Shown: positions 24,415 through 32,396 of the stretch, piece after piece
How positions within the stretch are numbered: the first letter of the stretch is position 1
How the letters are laid out: every line of letters begins with the position of its first letter
Source: Solobacterium sp.
Lineage (GTDB): Bacteria; Bacillota_I; Bacilli_A; Erysipelotrichales; Erysipelotrichaceae
NCBI GenBank assembly: GCA_024680365.1
Contig: JAILCN010000026.1
Coordinates: forward strand, 1 to 34,875
Direction: 5' to 3'
DNA: 34,875 nucleotides
Position numbers and translations under genes: made by a program
The notes under the pieces: generated by a model
The model's input: the letters and a program-made list of their open reading frames with translations, nothing else
What the model was told of the DNA's origin: nothing
Database searches by the model: none

Positions 24415-25289
24415 CGGCGCTCCCATCTTCCGTAGATGCCGCACGGCAGCATCAGATCGCGGTCTCTGACCGGAATGGCGACTTCACCGGTCTCGATCAC
24501 GCCGTCCGGATGTTCGGGAAGGATCATGACTTTCATCAGGTCTTCAAGAACGATGGAGGAGAAACCGGTCGTATAGCTGTTGATCAGGAAGAACAGAGCG
24601 TTCTTGTCCAGGATATCCAGACAGGCTCTGATCAGTCCGGTGATCTCTTTTTCAAATTTCCACATCTCGCCGTTGGGGCCGCGTCCGTAGGAGGGCGGAT
24701 CCATCAGAATGCCGTGGTATGTACGGCCTCTGCGCTTTTCGCGCTCGACGAATTTCAGACAGTCATCGACGATGAAACGGATCTTTCTGTCATCCAGGTT
24801 TGAAAGATCTCTGTTTTCTTTTGCCCACTGTACCATGCCTTTGGCTGCGTCAACATGAACGACTTCCGCCGCTCCGGCAGCCGCGCATGCCATCGTGGCA
24901 GCGCCGGTATAGGCAAACAGGTTCAGGACACGGATCTCTTCGTGCGCATGGAAGCGGATCAGATCCGTCATCCAGTCCCAGTTGACAGCCTGTTCGGGAA
25001 ACAGACCGGTATGCTTGAATCCGGTCGGGGAAACCTTGAATGTCAGGCTTTTGTAATTGACGGTCCAGGATTCCGGAAGATCCTTCCGGTATTCCCATCT
25101 GCCGCCGCCTTTATTGGAGCGGTGATACACCGCGTCCGCTTTCTGCCAGGAACCGCTGTCTGTATCGGCCGGCCAGATCGCCTGAGGATCCGGGCGGCGC
25201 AGAACGATTCCTTTCCACTGTTCCAGTTTTTCACCGTTTCCTGCATCGATGCAGGTATAATCTTTCCATTGATCTGCTTTTCTTAACAT
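24411..25289 (-). CDS. Class I SAM-dependent rRNA methyltransferase (RlmI-like core)
   Basis: 292 residues from the ATG at 25289. The SAM-binding motif I is LNLFAYTGAATMACAAAGA, with motif II VVHVDAAKGMVQWAKEN, and the catalytic-region motif is MDPPSYGRG. These fit the RlmI/RlmK-type methyltransferase core (DUF519-like 23S rRNA modifiers), but the PUA domain is absent, so the target is unknown. The extended -10 TGCTATAAT ends seven bases before the ATG, so the mRNA is probably leaderless. An upstream in-frame start at 25385 would lie beyond this promoter and is rejected. It heads a three-gene operon. Confidence 0.85.
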   Translation of the reverse strand: MLRKADQWKDYTCIDAGNGEKLEQWKGIVLRRPDPQAIWPADTDSGSWQKADAVYHRSNKGGGRWEYRKDLPESWTVNYKSLTFKVSPTGFKHTGLFPEQAVNWDWMTDLIRFHAHEEIRVLNLFAYTGAATMACAAAGAAEVVHVDAAKGMVQWAKENRDLSNLDDRKIRFIVDDCLKFVEREKRRGRTYHGILMDPPSYGRGPNGEMWKFEKEITGLIRACLDILDKNALFFLINSYTTGFSSIVLEDLMKVMILPEHPDGVIETGEVAIPVRDRDLMLPCGIYGRWERR

Positions 25290-25296
25290 GTATCCT

Positions 25297-25305
25297 ATTA
25301 TAGCA
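25297..25305 (-). promoter_or_regulatory. Extended -10 promoter of the rRNA methyltransferase operon
   Basis: On the minus strand TGC-TATAAT (TATAAT at 25302-25297) is followed by AGGATAC and then the ATG at 25289, giving a seven-base gap and so a start of transcription at or near the start codon. Confidence 0.55.
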
Positions 25306-25365
25306 TGCAAGAGGGCGGATTGATCTTCCGGCGGGATGAAATGAGAGAAAAGAAACCGGATTCTT

Positions 25366-25374
25366 TGGTATACT
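25366..25374 (+). promoter_or_regulatory. Extended -10 promoter of pcrA-ligA
   Basis: TGGTATACT (TGn plus TATACT at 25369-25374), about 32 bp before the pcrA ATG, with GAGGG as SD in between. No convincing -35. Confidence 0.55.
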
Positions 25375-25406
25375 GATATGTACATTCAAAACAGTGAGGG
25401 AACGCA

Positions 25407-27578
25407 ATGATCGATGTTTCGCAGTTAAATGAAAACCAGAAAGAAGCAGTGCTGTCCGATCAGGACTATCTGCGCGTGATAGCAGGTGCCGGTTCCGGCA
25501 AGACCAGGGTGCTGACGATGCGGATCGCCCATCTGATCGAGGACGAGAAGGTGTGGCCGCATAAGATCCTGGCGATCACCTTTACCAACAAGGCTGCCAA
25601 TGAGATGAAAGAGCGCGTGCGCCGGATGATCGAGGAGGGGCCTTCCACACCATGGATCAGTACGATCCATTCCCTGTGCGTCAGGATCCTGCGGGAAGAT
25701 ATCACATGCATGGGATATCCCCGCAATTTCACGATCATGGACGCCGAAGACCAGAAAGCCGTGGTCAAAGAAGCGTACAAGGAAAAGAATATCGATGCCC
25801 AGACGATCTCCTACGGAGCCATGCTGGACTATATTTCCAACAATAAGGCAGAAGAGATCTCCGTGAAACAGGCATATGATCTTGCCGGCGGCTACCGGGA
25901 GGACAAGATGAAAGCGGAAGTCTATGAATACTATCTGAAGCGGCAGGAAGCGCTCTATGCGCTGGACTTTGACGATCTGATCCTGTGGACCGTCAGAATG
26001 TTCAAAAAGTATTCCGAAGTGCTGGCAAAGTGGCAGAAGCGCTTTGCGTATATTCTTGTCGATGAGTTCCAGGATATCGACCGGATCCAGTATCAGCTGA
26101 TCCGGCAGCTGACCGGTCCGTACAACAGTCTGTATGTTGTCGGCGATCCTGACCAGACCATCTATACATGGCGCGGCGCGGACGTGAATATCATCATGAA
26201 TTTCGTCAAAGACTATCCTGATGCCCAGACGATCATTCTCAATGAGAACTACCGTTCCACGGAAGCGATCCTGAACGGCGCCAACAGCGTGATCCGGAAC
26301 AACCGCAACCGGGTGGAGAAGGAACTGTATACCAACCGCCGCAGCGATGAGAAGATCACCCACTACGCGGCGCCGGCAGATGAATACCAGGCTTCCTGGA
26401 TCGCGGAACAGATCGCAAAGCTGAAGAGACAGGGCAAAGCATTCCGTGACATGGCCATCCTGTACCGTTCCAACTATCTTTCCCGTTCGCTGGAAAAAGC
26501 GATGGTGGAACGGCGCATCCCGTACATTATCTACGGCGGCATCCGGTTCTATGAGCGGCAGGAAGTCAAGGACGCGCTCTGCTATCTGCGCATGATCACG
26601 TCAGCTGACGATCTTGCGCTGACCAGGATCCTCAACAGACCGAGACGCGGCATCGGCCAGAAGACGATGGACACGCTGGTGCAGGCTTCCCGGGACAGAG
26701 GCATTTCCATGTATGAAGTCCTGAAGGACAACAATCTGTTCACCGGCCGCACGAAGACAGCGCTGGACCGCTTTGTGCAGATGGTCGAAGACTGGCGGAA
26801 GATCACGGAAGAAGGAAAGATGCCGGTGTACAGACTGTTTGAGACCGTCATGGAAGACAGCGGCTACCAGGCATGGCTGGAAGAAAACAAAGAAACAGAC
26901 CGGATCGAGAACCTGAAGGAACTGATCGACGATATCAAGGAATTTACCGAAGACAATCCGGAAGGCGGTCTGGACGAATATCTGCAGACGGTTGCCCTCT
27001 ATGGCGACCGGGAAGAAGTCATGAGTTCCGACTACCTGCAGATGATGACCGTGCACGCGGCGAAAGGTCTGGAATTTGATACCGTGTTTGTCACGGATCT
27101 CAATGAGGGGATCTTCCCGAATGAGAGGGCGATGAACGAAGGCAGAAGAGGCGTGGAAGAAGAACGCCGGCTTGCCTACGTGGCATTTACCAGAGCCAGG
27201 AACAAACTGTATCTGACCGAGGCAGGAGGCTTCAGCTTTATCCTGCAGAGAACGAGAACGACGTCACGCTTTATTGAAGAGATCGATGCCGAAAACATTG
27301 AGCATATCGGCGCTTCGGTAAACAATGCCGGCAGTGATGTCCGGCTCTCCCGGGCGCTGTTTGACCGGGATGATGAACCGCTCAGTGCGATCCGGATGGC
27401 TCCCAAACCGTCCGGCTTGAAGAAGGGTGATGCTGTGGTGCACGCGAAATTCGGCGAAGGCATCGTAGTCCGGCTGAAAGACGGCATGGCGGAGATCGCC
27501 TTCCCGTATCCGCACGGCGTCAAGAAGATCATGGCGAATCATCCGAGCCTGAAAAAGAAAGGGGACCTGAAGAGCTGA
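25407..27578 (+). CDS. pcrA: ATP-dependent DNA helicase PcrA (UvrD/Rep family, SF1A)
   Basis: 723 residues, the usual size. Q-motif LNENQKEAV; motif I GAGSGKT (residues 27-33); motif Ia ITFTNKAANEM; motif II VDEFQD; motif III GDPDQTIYTWRGAD; motif IV LNENYRS; motif V VHAAKGLEFD; motif VI RRLAYVAFTRARNKL. The C-terminal tail GLKKGDAVVHAKFGEGIVV is the PcrA Tudor-like domain that contacts RNA polymerase. It unwinds 3' to 5' in nucleotide excision repair, plasmid replication and removal of RecA or RNAP. It overlaps ligA by one base (TGATG), the conserved Gram-positive pairing. Confidence 0.95.
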   Translation: MIDVSQLNENQKEAVLSDQDYLRVIAGAGSGKTRVLTMRIAHLIEDEKVWPHKILAITFTNKAANEMKERVRRMIEEGPSTPWISTIHSLCVRILREDITCMGYPRNFTIMDAEDQKAVVKEAYKEKNIDAQTISYGAMLDYISNNKAEEISVKQAYDLAGGYREDKMKAEVYEYYLKRQEALYALDFDDLILWTVRMFKKYSEVLAKWQKRFAYILVDEFQDIDRIQYQLIRQLTGPYNSLYVVGDPDQTIYTWRGADVNIIMNFVKDYPDAQTIILNENYRSTEAILNGANSVIRNNRNRVEKELYTNRRSDEKITHYAAPADEYQASWIAEQIAKLKRQGKAFRDMAILYRSNYLSRSLEKAMVERRIPYIIYGGIRFYERQEVKDALCYLRMITSADDLALTRILNRPRRGIGQKTMDTLVQASRDRGISMYEVLKDNNLFTGRTKTALDRFVQMVEDWRKITEEGKMPVYRLFETVMEDSGYQAWLEENKETDRIENLKELIDDIKEFTEDNPEGGLDEYLQTVALYGDREEVMSSDYLQMMTVHAAKGLEFDTVFVTDLNEGIFPNERAMNEGRRGVEEERRLAYVAFTRARNKLYLTEAGGFSFILQRTRTTSRFIEEIDAENIEHIGASVNNAGSDVRLSRALFDRDDEPLSAIRMAPKPSGLKKGDAVVHAKFGEGIVVRLKDGMAEIAFPYPHGVKKIMANHPSLKKKGDLKS

Positions 27579-29551
27579 TGGAAGATAAAATCGAACTGAT
27601 GCGGCAGCTTTGCCGGCAGCTGAACGAAGCGGCGGACGCGTATTACAACGGCCGCGGCGAAGTCATGACGGACTATGAATGGGACGCTATGTTCGATCAG
27701 CTGAAGGCGCTCGAAGAAGAAACAGGAACGATCCTGGAAGACTCTCCGGTGCACCGCGTATCTGCGGATACGACAGCCGGCGCCAAAGAGGAACACGAAT
27801 TCGCGGCGCTTTCCCTTGCCAAGACAAAGAATCCCGAGGACCTGGTCAGATGGGCGGACGGCAGGAAGATCTGGATCTCCTGGAAGCTGGACGGCCTGAC
27901 CCTGGTCGCGACATACGACAGAGGAAAACTGATGAAGCTTGTCACCAGAGGCGACGGCCACATCGGAACCAATATTACGCATCTTGCTTCGGCGCTGATC
28001 GGCGTGCCGGCAAAGATCGCCGAACAGGGCCATCTTGTCATCCGCGGCGAAGCGGTCATTTCCTACGAGGACTTCGAAAAGTTCCGCATGGAGAGCGGCG
28101 AAGACTATGCCAACCCGCGCAATCTGGCATCCGGCTCGCTTTCTCTGAAAGACGTTGAAGAAGTACGGAAAAGAAACATCCGCTGGATCCCGTTCACGCT
28201 TGTTTATACTGAGCGGGACATCACGTCCTGGGGTGAACAGATGGCATTCCTGAAAGAACAGGGATTCTCAGCGGTTGAGAGCAGAGAGATCCTGGATCCG
28301 GACCGGGAAGCCATCAATGAAGCGATCGATGCGTTTACGGATCAGGTGACCAGCGGAAAGAATCCATATCCGGTGGACGGCCTTGTCATCTGCTATGACG
28401 ATACCGTCTACGCTTCCACAGGAAGCGTAACAGGCCATCACGCGACCAGAGCCGGCTATGCGTTCAAGTGGGCGGATACATCCGCGGAAACACAGCTGGA
28501 TCATATCGAGTGGTCCTGCGCTGCCTCCGCGATCACGCCGGTCGCCGTCTTTGAACCGGTGGAGCTGGAAGGCACGACTGTCAGGCGTGCGTCTTTGTGC
28601 AACATCAGTGAATGCGAGCGCCTCGGGATCGGAGCAAAGGGCACCGTGATCTCTGTCATCAAGGCAAACAAGATCATTCCCAAGGTCATCCATGTCCGCA
28701 AAAAGGAAGGGGAGCTGGAGATCCCGGCTGTCTGTCCGGTCTGCGGTTCTGAAACAAAGATCACCGTTTCTGAAGCGAGCGGAACGAAAACGCTGCGCTG
28801 CCTGAACCCGGACTGCACAGCAAAGCAGCTGAAGAAGTTTGTCCGCTTTGTATCCAAGCCGGGAATGGATATTGACGGCATTTCCGAAGCGACGCTGGCC
28901 CGCTTCATCAACGAAGGCTGGATCCGCAGCGCAGCGGATATCTTCCGCATTCCTGCCCATAAGGCAGAGATCGCGGAACTGGACGGCTTCGGTGAGAAGT
29001 CGGCAGCCAATATTGAAGCGTCCGTTGAAAAGGCCCGCAGTGTTTCCGAAGAGAAGCTGCTGTATGCGCTGAACATTCCGCTGATCGGTCAGGATGTTGC
29101 CCGCCGCCTGCTTTCCGCGTATTCCCTTGAGGAACTGCTGAAAACAGCGCAGGAATCAGACGATCCGGCTGTGTTCGCTTCCATCGACGGGATCGGACCG
29201 GAGAAATCCGGCGCCTTCACAGCCTGGGCAAAAGAGAAGAAGAACGCCGACGCTCTGCAGGATCTCCTGTCCGAGATCAGCGTCAGACGCGAAGAACGGG
29301 CAGCCCAGGGTGAGAAATGTGCCGGTCTCACATTTGTCGTGACCGGTGACGTCTTTACCTATAAGAACAGAAATGAACTGAAGGCATATATCGAATCACA
29401 GGGAGGCAAAGTGACCGGATCGGTATCAAAGAGCACGAATTATCTGATCAACAATGATGTGAATTCAACATCTTCCAAGAACCAGAAGGCACATCAGCTC
29501 AATGTACCCATCATCTCTGAAGCGGAATTCAATGAACGGTTTGGCGCCTGA
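27578..29551 (+). CDS. ligA: NAD+-dependent DNA ligase LigA, divergent subtype
   Basis: 657 residues. The Ia domain YYNGRGEVMTDYEWD, the AMP-accepting lysine in SWKLDG (Lys103), TRGDG, RGEA with ANPRNLASGSL, and a Cys4 zinc finger (CPVC then CLNPDC) are present. Helix-hairpin-helix repeats and a C-terminal BRCT domain (LTFVVTGDVFTYKNRNELKAYIESQGG) complete the architecture. Several motifs depart from the Escherichia/Bacillus form: EPKxDG reads SWKLDG, the QVGRTG region reads IEWSCAASA and AGDVIP reads KANKIIP. From memory, clostridial ligases of this divergent kind exist. It seals nicks during replication and repair. Confidence 0.92.
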   Translation: MEDKIELMRQLCRQLNEAADAYYNGRGEVMTDYEWDAMFDQLKALEEETGTILEDSPVHRVSADTTAGAKEEHEFAALSLAKTKNPEDLVRWADGRKIWISWKLDGLTLVATYDRGKLMKLVTRGDGHIGTNITHLASALIGVPAKIAEQGHLVIRGEAVISYEDFEKFRMESGEDYANPRNLASGSLSLKDVEEVRKRNIRWIPFTLVYTERDITSWGEQMAFLKEQGFSAVESREILDPDREAINEAIDAFTDQVTSGKNPYPVDGLVICYDDTVYASTGSVTGHHATRAGYAFKWADTSAETQLDHIEWSCAASAITPVAVFEPVELEGTTVRRASLCNISECERLGIGAKGTVISVIKANKIIPKVIHVRKKEGELEIPAVCPVCGSETKITVSEASGTKTLRCLNPDCTAKQLKKFVRFVSKPGMDIDGISEATLARFINEGWIRSAADIFRIPAHKAEIAELDGFGEKSAANIEASVEKARSVSEEKLLYALNIPLIGQDVARRLLSAYSLEELLKTAQESDDPAVFASIDGIGPEKSGAFTAWAKEKKNADALQDLLSEISVRREERAAQGEKCAGLTFVVTGDVFTYKNRNELKAYIESQGGKVTGSVSKSTNYLINNDVNSTSSKNQKAHQLNVPIISEAEFNERFGA

Positions 29552-29698
29552 TGAAGGCTGTCCGGTTGAAAAAAAGCCGGCAAGAAGATAGAATTGTCGG
29601 TGAACATGCTGTTTAGGAAATATTAAGAACCGGAATGGTACACCGTACTGGTCAACCGGCTTGAAACAGTATAGAATGTTCGGGTGGAGAGAAATACA

Positions 29699-30457
29699 AT
29701 GGCTCAGAAGACTAAGAGAAAAAGAAGAGGACATATTTACGGATTCGTATTCTGGCTGTGCCTGATTATTATCATCGCACCGTTCGCGGTGCTGGGATGG
29801 ATCATCTATTCCGCGATGCAGGATCAGGGCATGCCGGTCATGGGCAACCGCTATGACGGCGATCTGGATCCGGCGATCACAAGATCCATGCTGGAACAGG
29901 TGGAAAGCACGGTCAAAAATGTTCCAGGTATTGAAAAAGCATTCACCAGCATGCCGACGGCGACACTGCGCGTCTACGCAGACATCGCTGACGACGCAAA
30001 CGCTGAGGCTGCTTCCGCAAAGGCAAACGAGATCTATGCGGCGGTAGCGTCCGTACTGGATCCGAATGTTTATTTCACGCAGACAGATACAAAGAAGATG
30101 TATGACCTGGAGATCCATGTCTACAACTTCAACAAGGAACCGGAAACCAGAAATTATGCGGACATCGTTGCAGATCCGAAAGAAGACAGCTATGTCTATG
30201 TGATCGAGACAAAGACATCCGGCATGAGCGAACCTCGTCTGGATCTGGTGAGCGCACCGAAAGATGCGGAACTCGCAAAATCGCTGCGGGAAAGCGCTGC
30301 GGCAAGAGAAAAGAATGCCAGCCCGACTCCGACACCGGAAGGCGGCGACATAGAAGTCCCGGATGAGGATATTCCGGAAGGCGGAAGCGAAGACATCGAT
30401 ACCGGTGAAGAAGGCGGCGAGGGAGCCGGCGAACCGGATACAGGTCAGGGCGACTGA
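29699..30457 (+). CDS. Single-pass membrane protein with acidic C-terminal tail, unknown
   Basis: 252 residues from ATG 29699, seven bases after GGAGAG; an in-frame GTG at 29684 overlaps that SD and is less likely. A basic N-terminus (AQKTKRKRRGH) precedes one hydrophobic span (IYGFVFWLCLIIIIAPFAVLGWIIYSAM), so the rest is probably outside the cell. Residues 60-170 are a compact domain (TRSMLEQVESTVKNVPGIEKAFTSMPTATLRVYADIADD). The tail after 210 is low-complexity Glu/Gly/Asp/Pro. No family is recognised. It follows pcrA-ligA, where many Bacillota have the lipoprotein CamS; this protein has no lipobox and is not called CamS. Confidence 0.75.
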   Translation: MAQKTKRKRRGHIYGFVFWLCLIIIIAPFAVLGWIIYSAMQDQGMPVMGNRYDGDLDPAITRSMLEQVESTVKNVPGIEKAFTSMPTATLRVYADIADDANAEAASAKANEIYAAVASVLDPNVYFTQTDTKKMYDLEIHVYNFNKEPETRNYADIVADPKEDSYVYVIETKTSGMSEPRLDLVSAPKDAELAKSLRESAAAREKNASPTPTPEGGDIEVPDEDIPEGGSEDIDTGEEGGEGAGEPDTGQGD

Positions 30458-30472
30458 TCAGAAGAACAGGAG

Positions 30473-30495
30473 AAGGGGCATACACTGCCCCTTTT
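30473..30495 (+). terminator. Hairpin upstream of rlmD
   Basis: AAGGGGCA and TGCCCCTT form an 8-bp stem with loop TACAC, then TTG. It lies between an AGGAG (30468-30472) and the rlmD start codon. It could terminate the preceding transcript or, when folded, bring that SD close to the ATG at 30505. Confidence 0.6.
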
Positions 30496-30504
30496 GTGAA
30501 TATT

Positions 30505-31836
30505 ATGCAGAAGAACGAAACATATACAGTCACATGTGAAGGATATGCGGAAGATGGTTCCGGCGTGACAAGGATCGACGGCTTTGTCATTTTTGTACCG
30601 GGTCTTCTGCGTTCTGAGACTGCCGAGATCGGCATTACAGCAATGCGCAAAACATACGGGTATGGACGGATCGTGAAACTGATCACCCGATCTGAGCACC
30701 GGGCGGAACCGATCTGTTCCGTCAACAGACCGTGCGGAGGCTGCCAGCTTCAGCATATGGACGACAGCGAACAGAGATGGTTCAAGGAAGACAAGGTCAG
30801 GAACTGTTTCCGGATGAACGCGGGAATGGAGCCTGAGATCCTGCCGATCATCAAAGCGGAACCGTATACCAGTTACCGCAACAAGGTACAGGTGCCGGTG
30901 CAGCTCGTGAAAGGAAAAACAGCGATGGGCTTCTATCAGCCCCGCACGAATACCATCATTGAGTATGATGTCTGTCATGTACAGACAGAGCTTTCCAACC
31001 GGATCACAGCATATCTGAAGAAACAGTTTGAGAAACTGTCCTGCACGAAAGAGATCCGACATGTCCTGATCAAGCACGCACATCGGAGCGGTCAGGTCAT
31101 GGTCTGTCTGGTTGTCAGAAACTATCCCTTTCATCACAGCGAAGAACTGAAGGATGATCTGATCAGTACATTCCCGGAAATCAGAAGCCTGTCTGTCATT
31201 GTCAACCGCAGGGAAGACAACGTGATCCTCGACGGCAAAGGAACTGTCCTGTACGGTACGCCGTATATTGAAGAGCAGCTGCTGGGTAGCACGTTCCGCA
31301 TCAGCGCCAGATCTTTTTTCCAGATCAATCCGTACGCGACGGAGAAGCTGTACAGCACAGCGATCGATTTTGCCGGCCTGAGCGGCAAAGAAACTGTCAT
31401 CGATCTTTACTGCGGCACCGGAACGATCGGCATCCTTTGCGCAAAGAAAGCAAAGAAGGTCTATGGCATTGAGATCGTCGCGGACGCGGTGAAAGACGCA
31501 AGGATCAACGCGAAGATCAATGATGTGAACAACATTGACTTTCTTAACGCTGACGCCGGCAAAGGCGCCCAGACTGTCATCCGTTCCAAGATCAAAGCCG
31601 ATGTCGTGATCGTGGATCCGCCCCGCAAGGGATGTTCCAAAGATACACTGGATGCGATCGAAACCATTGCGCCTGATAAACTGGTGTATGTTTCCTGTGA
31701 TCCGGCAACCCTGGCCAGAGATGTTAAGATCATGGCAGAAAAAGGATATGTTCTTGAGAAGGTGCAGCCGGTGGACATGTTCCCGATGACAGTTCATGTG
31801 GAATCCATCGTGTCTATGAAGAGACAAGACTCGTAG
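30505..31836 (+). CDS. rlmD: 23S rRNA (uracil-5-)-methyltransferase RlmD, TrmA/RumA family
   Basis: 443 residues from the ATG at 30505; GTG 30496 is in frame three codons upstream. An N-terminal TRAM domain is followed by Fe-S ligands Cys71, Cys77 and Cys80 (CSVNRPCGGC) and a fourth Cys in EYDVCHV. The SAM-binding motif is DLYCGTGTIGI, and the catalytic segment DPPRKGC with YVSCDPATLARD supplies the nucleophilic Cys. The C-terminal DMFPMTVHVESI carries the general-base Glu. It makes m5U in 23S rRNA (747 or 1939). The last codons, HVESIVSMKRQDS, lie in a segment repeated at 34720, where HIESIACLKRKDS is encoded. Confidence 0.93.
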   Translation: MQKNETYTVTCEGYAEDGSGVTRIDGFVIFVPGLLRSETAEIGITAMRKTYGYGRIVKLITRSEHRAEPICSVNRPCGGCQLQHMDDSEQRWFKEDKVRNCFRMNAGMEPEILPIIKAEPYTSYRNKVQVPVQLVKGKTAMGFYQPRTNTIIEYDVCHVQTELSNRITAYLKKQFEKLSCTKEIRHVLIKHAHRSGQVMVCLVVRNYPFHHSEELKDDLISTFPEIRSLSVIVNRREDNVILDGKGTVLYGTPYIEEQLLGSTFRISARSFFQINPYATEKLYSTAIDFAGLSGKETVIDLYCGTGTIGILCAKKAKKVYGIEIVADAVKDARINAKINDVNNIDFLNADAGKGAQTVIRSKIKADVVIVDPPRKGCSKDTLDAIETIAPDKLVYVSCDPATLARDVKIMAEKGYVLEKVQPVDMFPMTVHVESIVSMKRQDS

Positions 31837-31956
31837 AGATTCTGTATTTTGAGCATTATTACGAGCATTTCACATTCGGAGAGACAGACTGGTCAAAGAG
31901 GGGAAAACGTCTTGAAAAGTATCTCCGGGTGGCCGTCGCCATAGAACTCGTGACAG
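31801..31956 (+). repeat. Direct repeat copy 1, at and beyond the rlmD stop codon
   Basis: It aligns without gaps to 34720-34875 (offset 2919). From TGAAGAG through CGGGTG (31817-31935) I count about 14 differences in roughly 118 bases. Identity drops both before and after that block. It covers the last rlmD codons and the intergenic sequence. Confidence 0.8.
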
Positions 31957-31982
31957 TAGGAACATGGATCGGGGACTTATAG
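31803..31982 (+). pseudogene. Fragment of an unrecognised reading frame, copy 1
   Basis: In the frame one base ahead of the rlmD stop, codons 31836-31979 give 48 residues beginning EILYF, containing HYYEHFTFGETDWSKRGKR and ending VGTWIGDL before TAG at 31980. The upstream part overlaps rlmD out of frame and has no ATG, GTG or TTG nearby, so it looks like a fragment. Its identity with copy 2 is concentrated at the protein level: most base changes are silent in this frame. The family is not recognised. Confidence 0.45.
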
Positions 31983-32005
31983 ACAACTGAATATTTTGAT
32001 CAATC

Positions 32006-32055
32006 ATGGACGTTTATGAACTGCATTTCAGCAGTGAACAAACGTCCATTTTGTG
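32006..32055 (+). terminator. Long bipartite hairpin terminator
   Basis: ATGGACGTTT (32006-32015) pairs with AAACGTCCAT (32040-32049), with a nested ACTGC/GCAGT stem inside and TTTT after. It ends the rlmD transcript before the accessory module. On the minus strand the flanks are A/T-mixed, so the plus orientation is favoured. Confidence 0.65.
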
Positions 32056-32080
32056 AAACAGAAAGACAAGAAAATACACG

Positions 32081-32109
32081 TTGGGTATGCGTTTATGTGA
32101 TGATATAAT
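32081..32109 (+). promoter_or_regulatory. Promoter of the HTH-DUF1016 module
   Basis: TTGGGT (32081-32086), 17 bp, TATAAT (32104-32109). The expected transcription start lies inside the palindrome at 32112-32126. Confidence 0.7.
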
Positions 32110-32111
32110 AT

Positions 32112-32126
32112 ATACACAATGTGTAT
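32112..32126. promoter_or_regulatory. Palindromic operator candidate ATACACA-A-TGTGTAT
   Basis: A perfect 7-bp inverted repeat around a single A, starting two bases after the -10 box and spanning the predicted start of transcription. A second smaller inverted repeat, GTATC-N6-GATAC, follows at 32123-32138. The position suits autorepression by the HTH protein encoded next. Confidence 0.5.
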
Positions 32127-32154
32127 CGCAACTGATACAAGAAGGAGGATACTC

Positions 32155-32361
32155 ATGGAATTTAAAGACAGAATTGTTGAACTGCGGGAAAGTACCGGGA
32201 TGACTCGAAAGGAATTCTGTGAGTATTTTCAGATACCGTACAGAACGATGACAGAATGGGAACGGGATAACCGCCATGCGCCGGATTATGTCCTGCGTTT
32301 GCTGGAATACTATGTCAGGATGGAAGGATTGATGAAAAATAAACAAGATTCGGAAAACTGA
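32155..32361 (+). CDS. Small XRE-like helix-turn-helix protein (68 residues)
   Basis: Start ATG at 32155 after AAGGAGG; an in-frame ATG at 32119 lies within the operator and lacks an SD. Residues 5-50 fit a HTH_3/XRE-like fold: IVELRESTGMTRKEFCEYFQIPYRTMTEWERDNRHAPDYVLRLLEYY, with the recognition helix around PYRTMTEWE. The size and simplicity suggest a DNA-binding regulator or antitoxin-like protein. It is followed 35 bases later by the DUF1016 gene, with no terminator between, so the two are probably co-transcribed and autoregulated through the palindrome at 32112. Confidence 0.8.
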   Translation: MEFKDRIVELRESTGMTRKEFCEYFQIPYRTMTEWERDNRHAPDYVLRLLEYYVRMEGLMKNKQDSEN

Positions 32362-32396
32362 ATATACTGTTTCGACATTATAGAAGGGCGGTTATT

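Noticed and set aside
31801-31956. Insertion sequence end
   Set aside because: There are no terminal inverted repeats, transposase or target duplication; copies are in direct orientation and extend into rlmD coding sequence.
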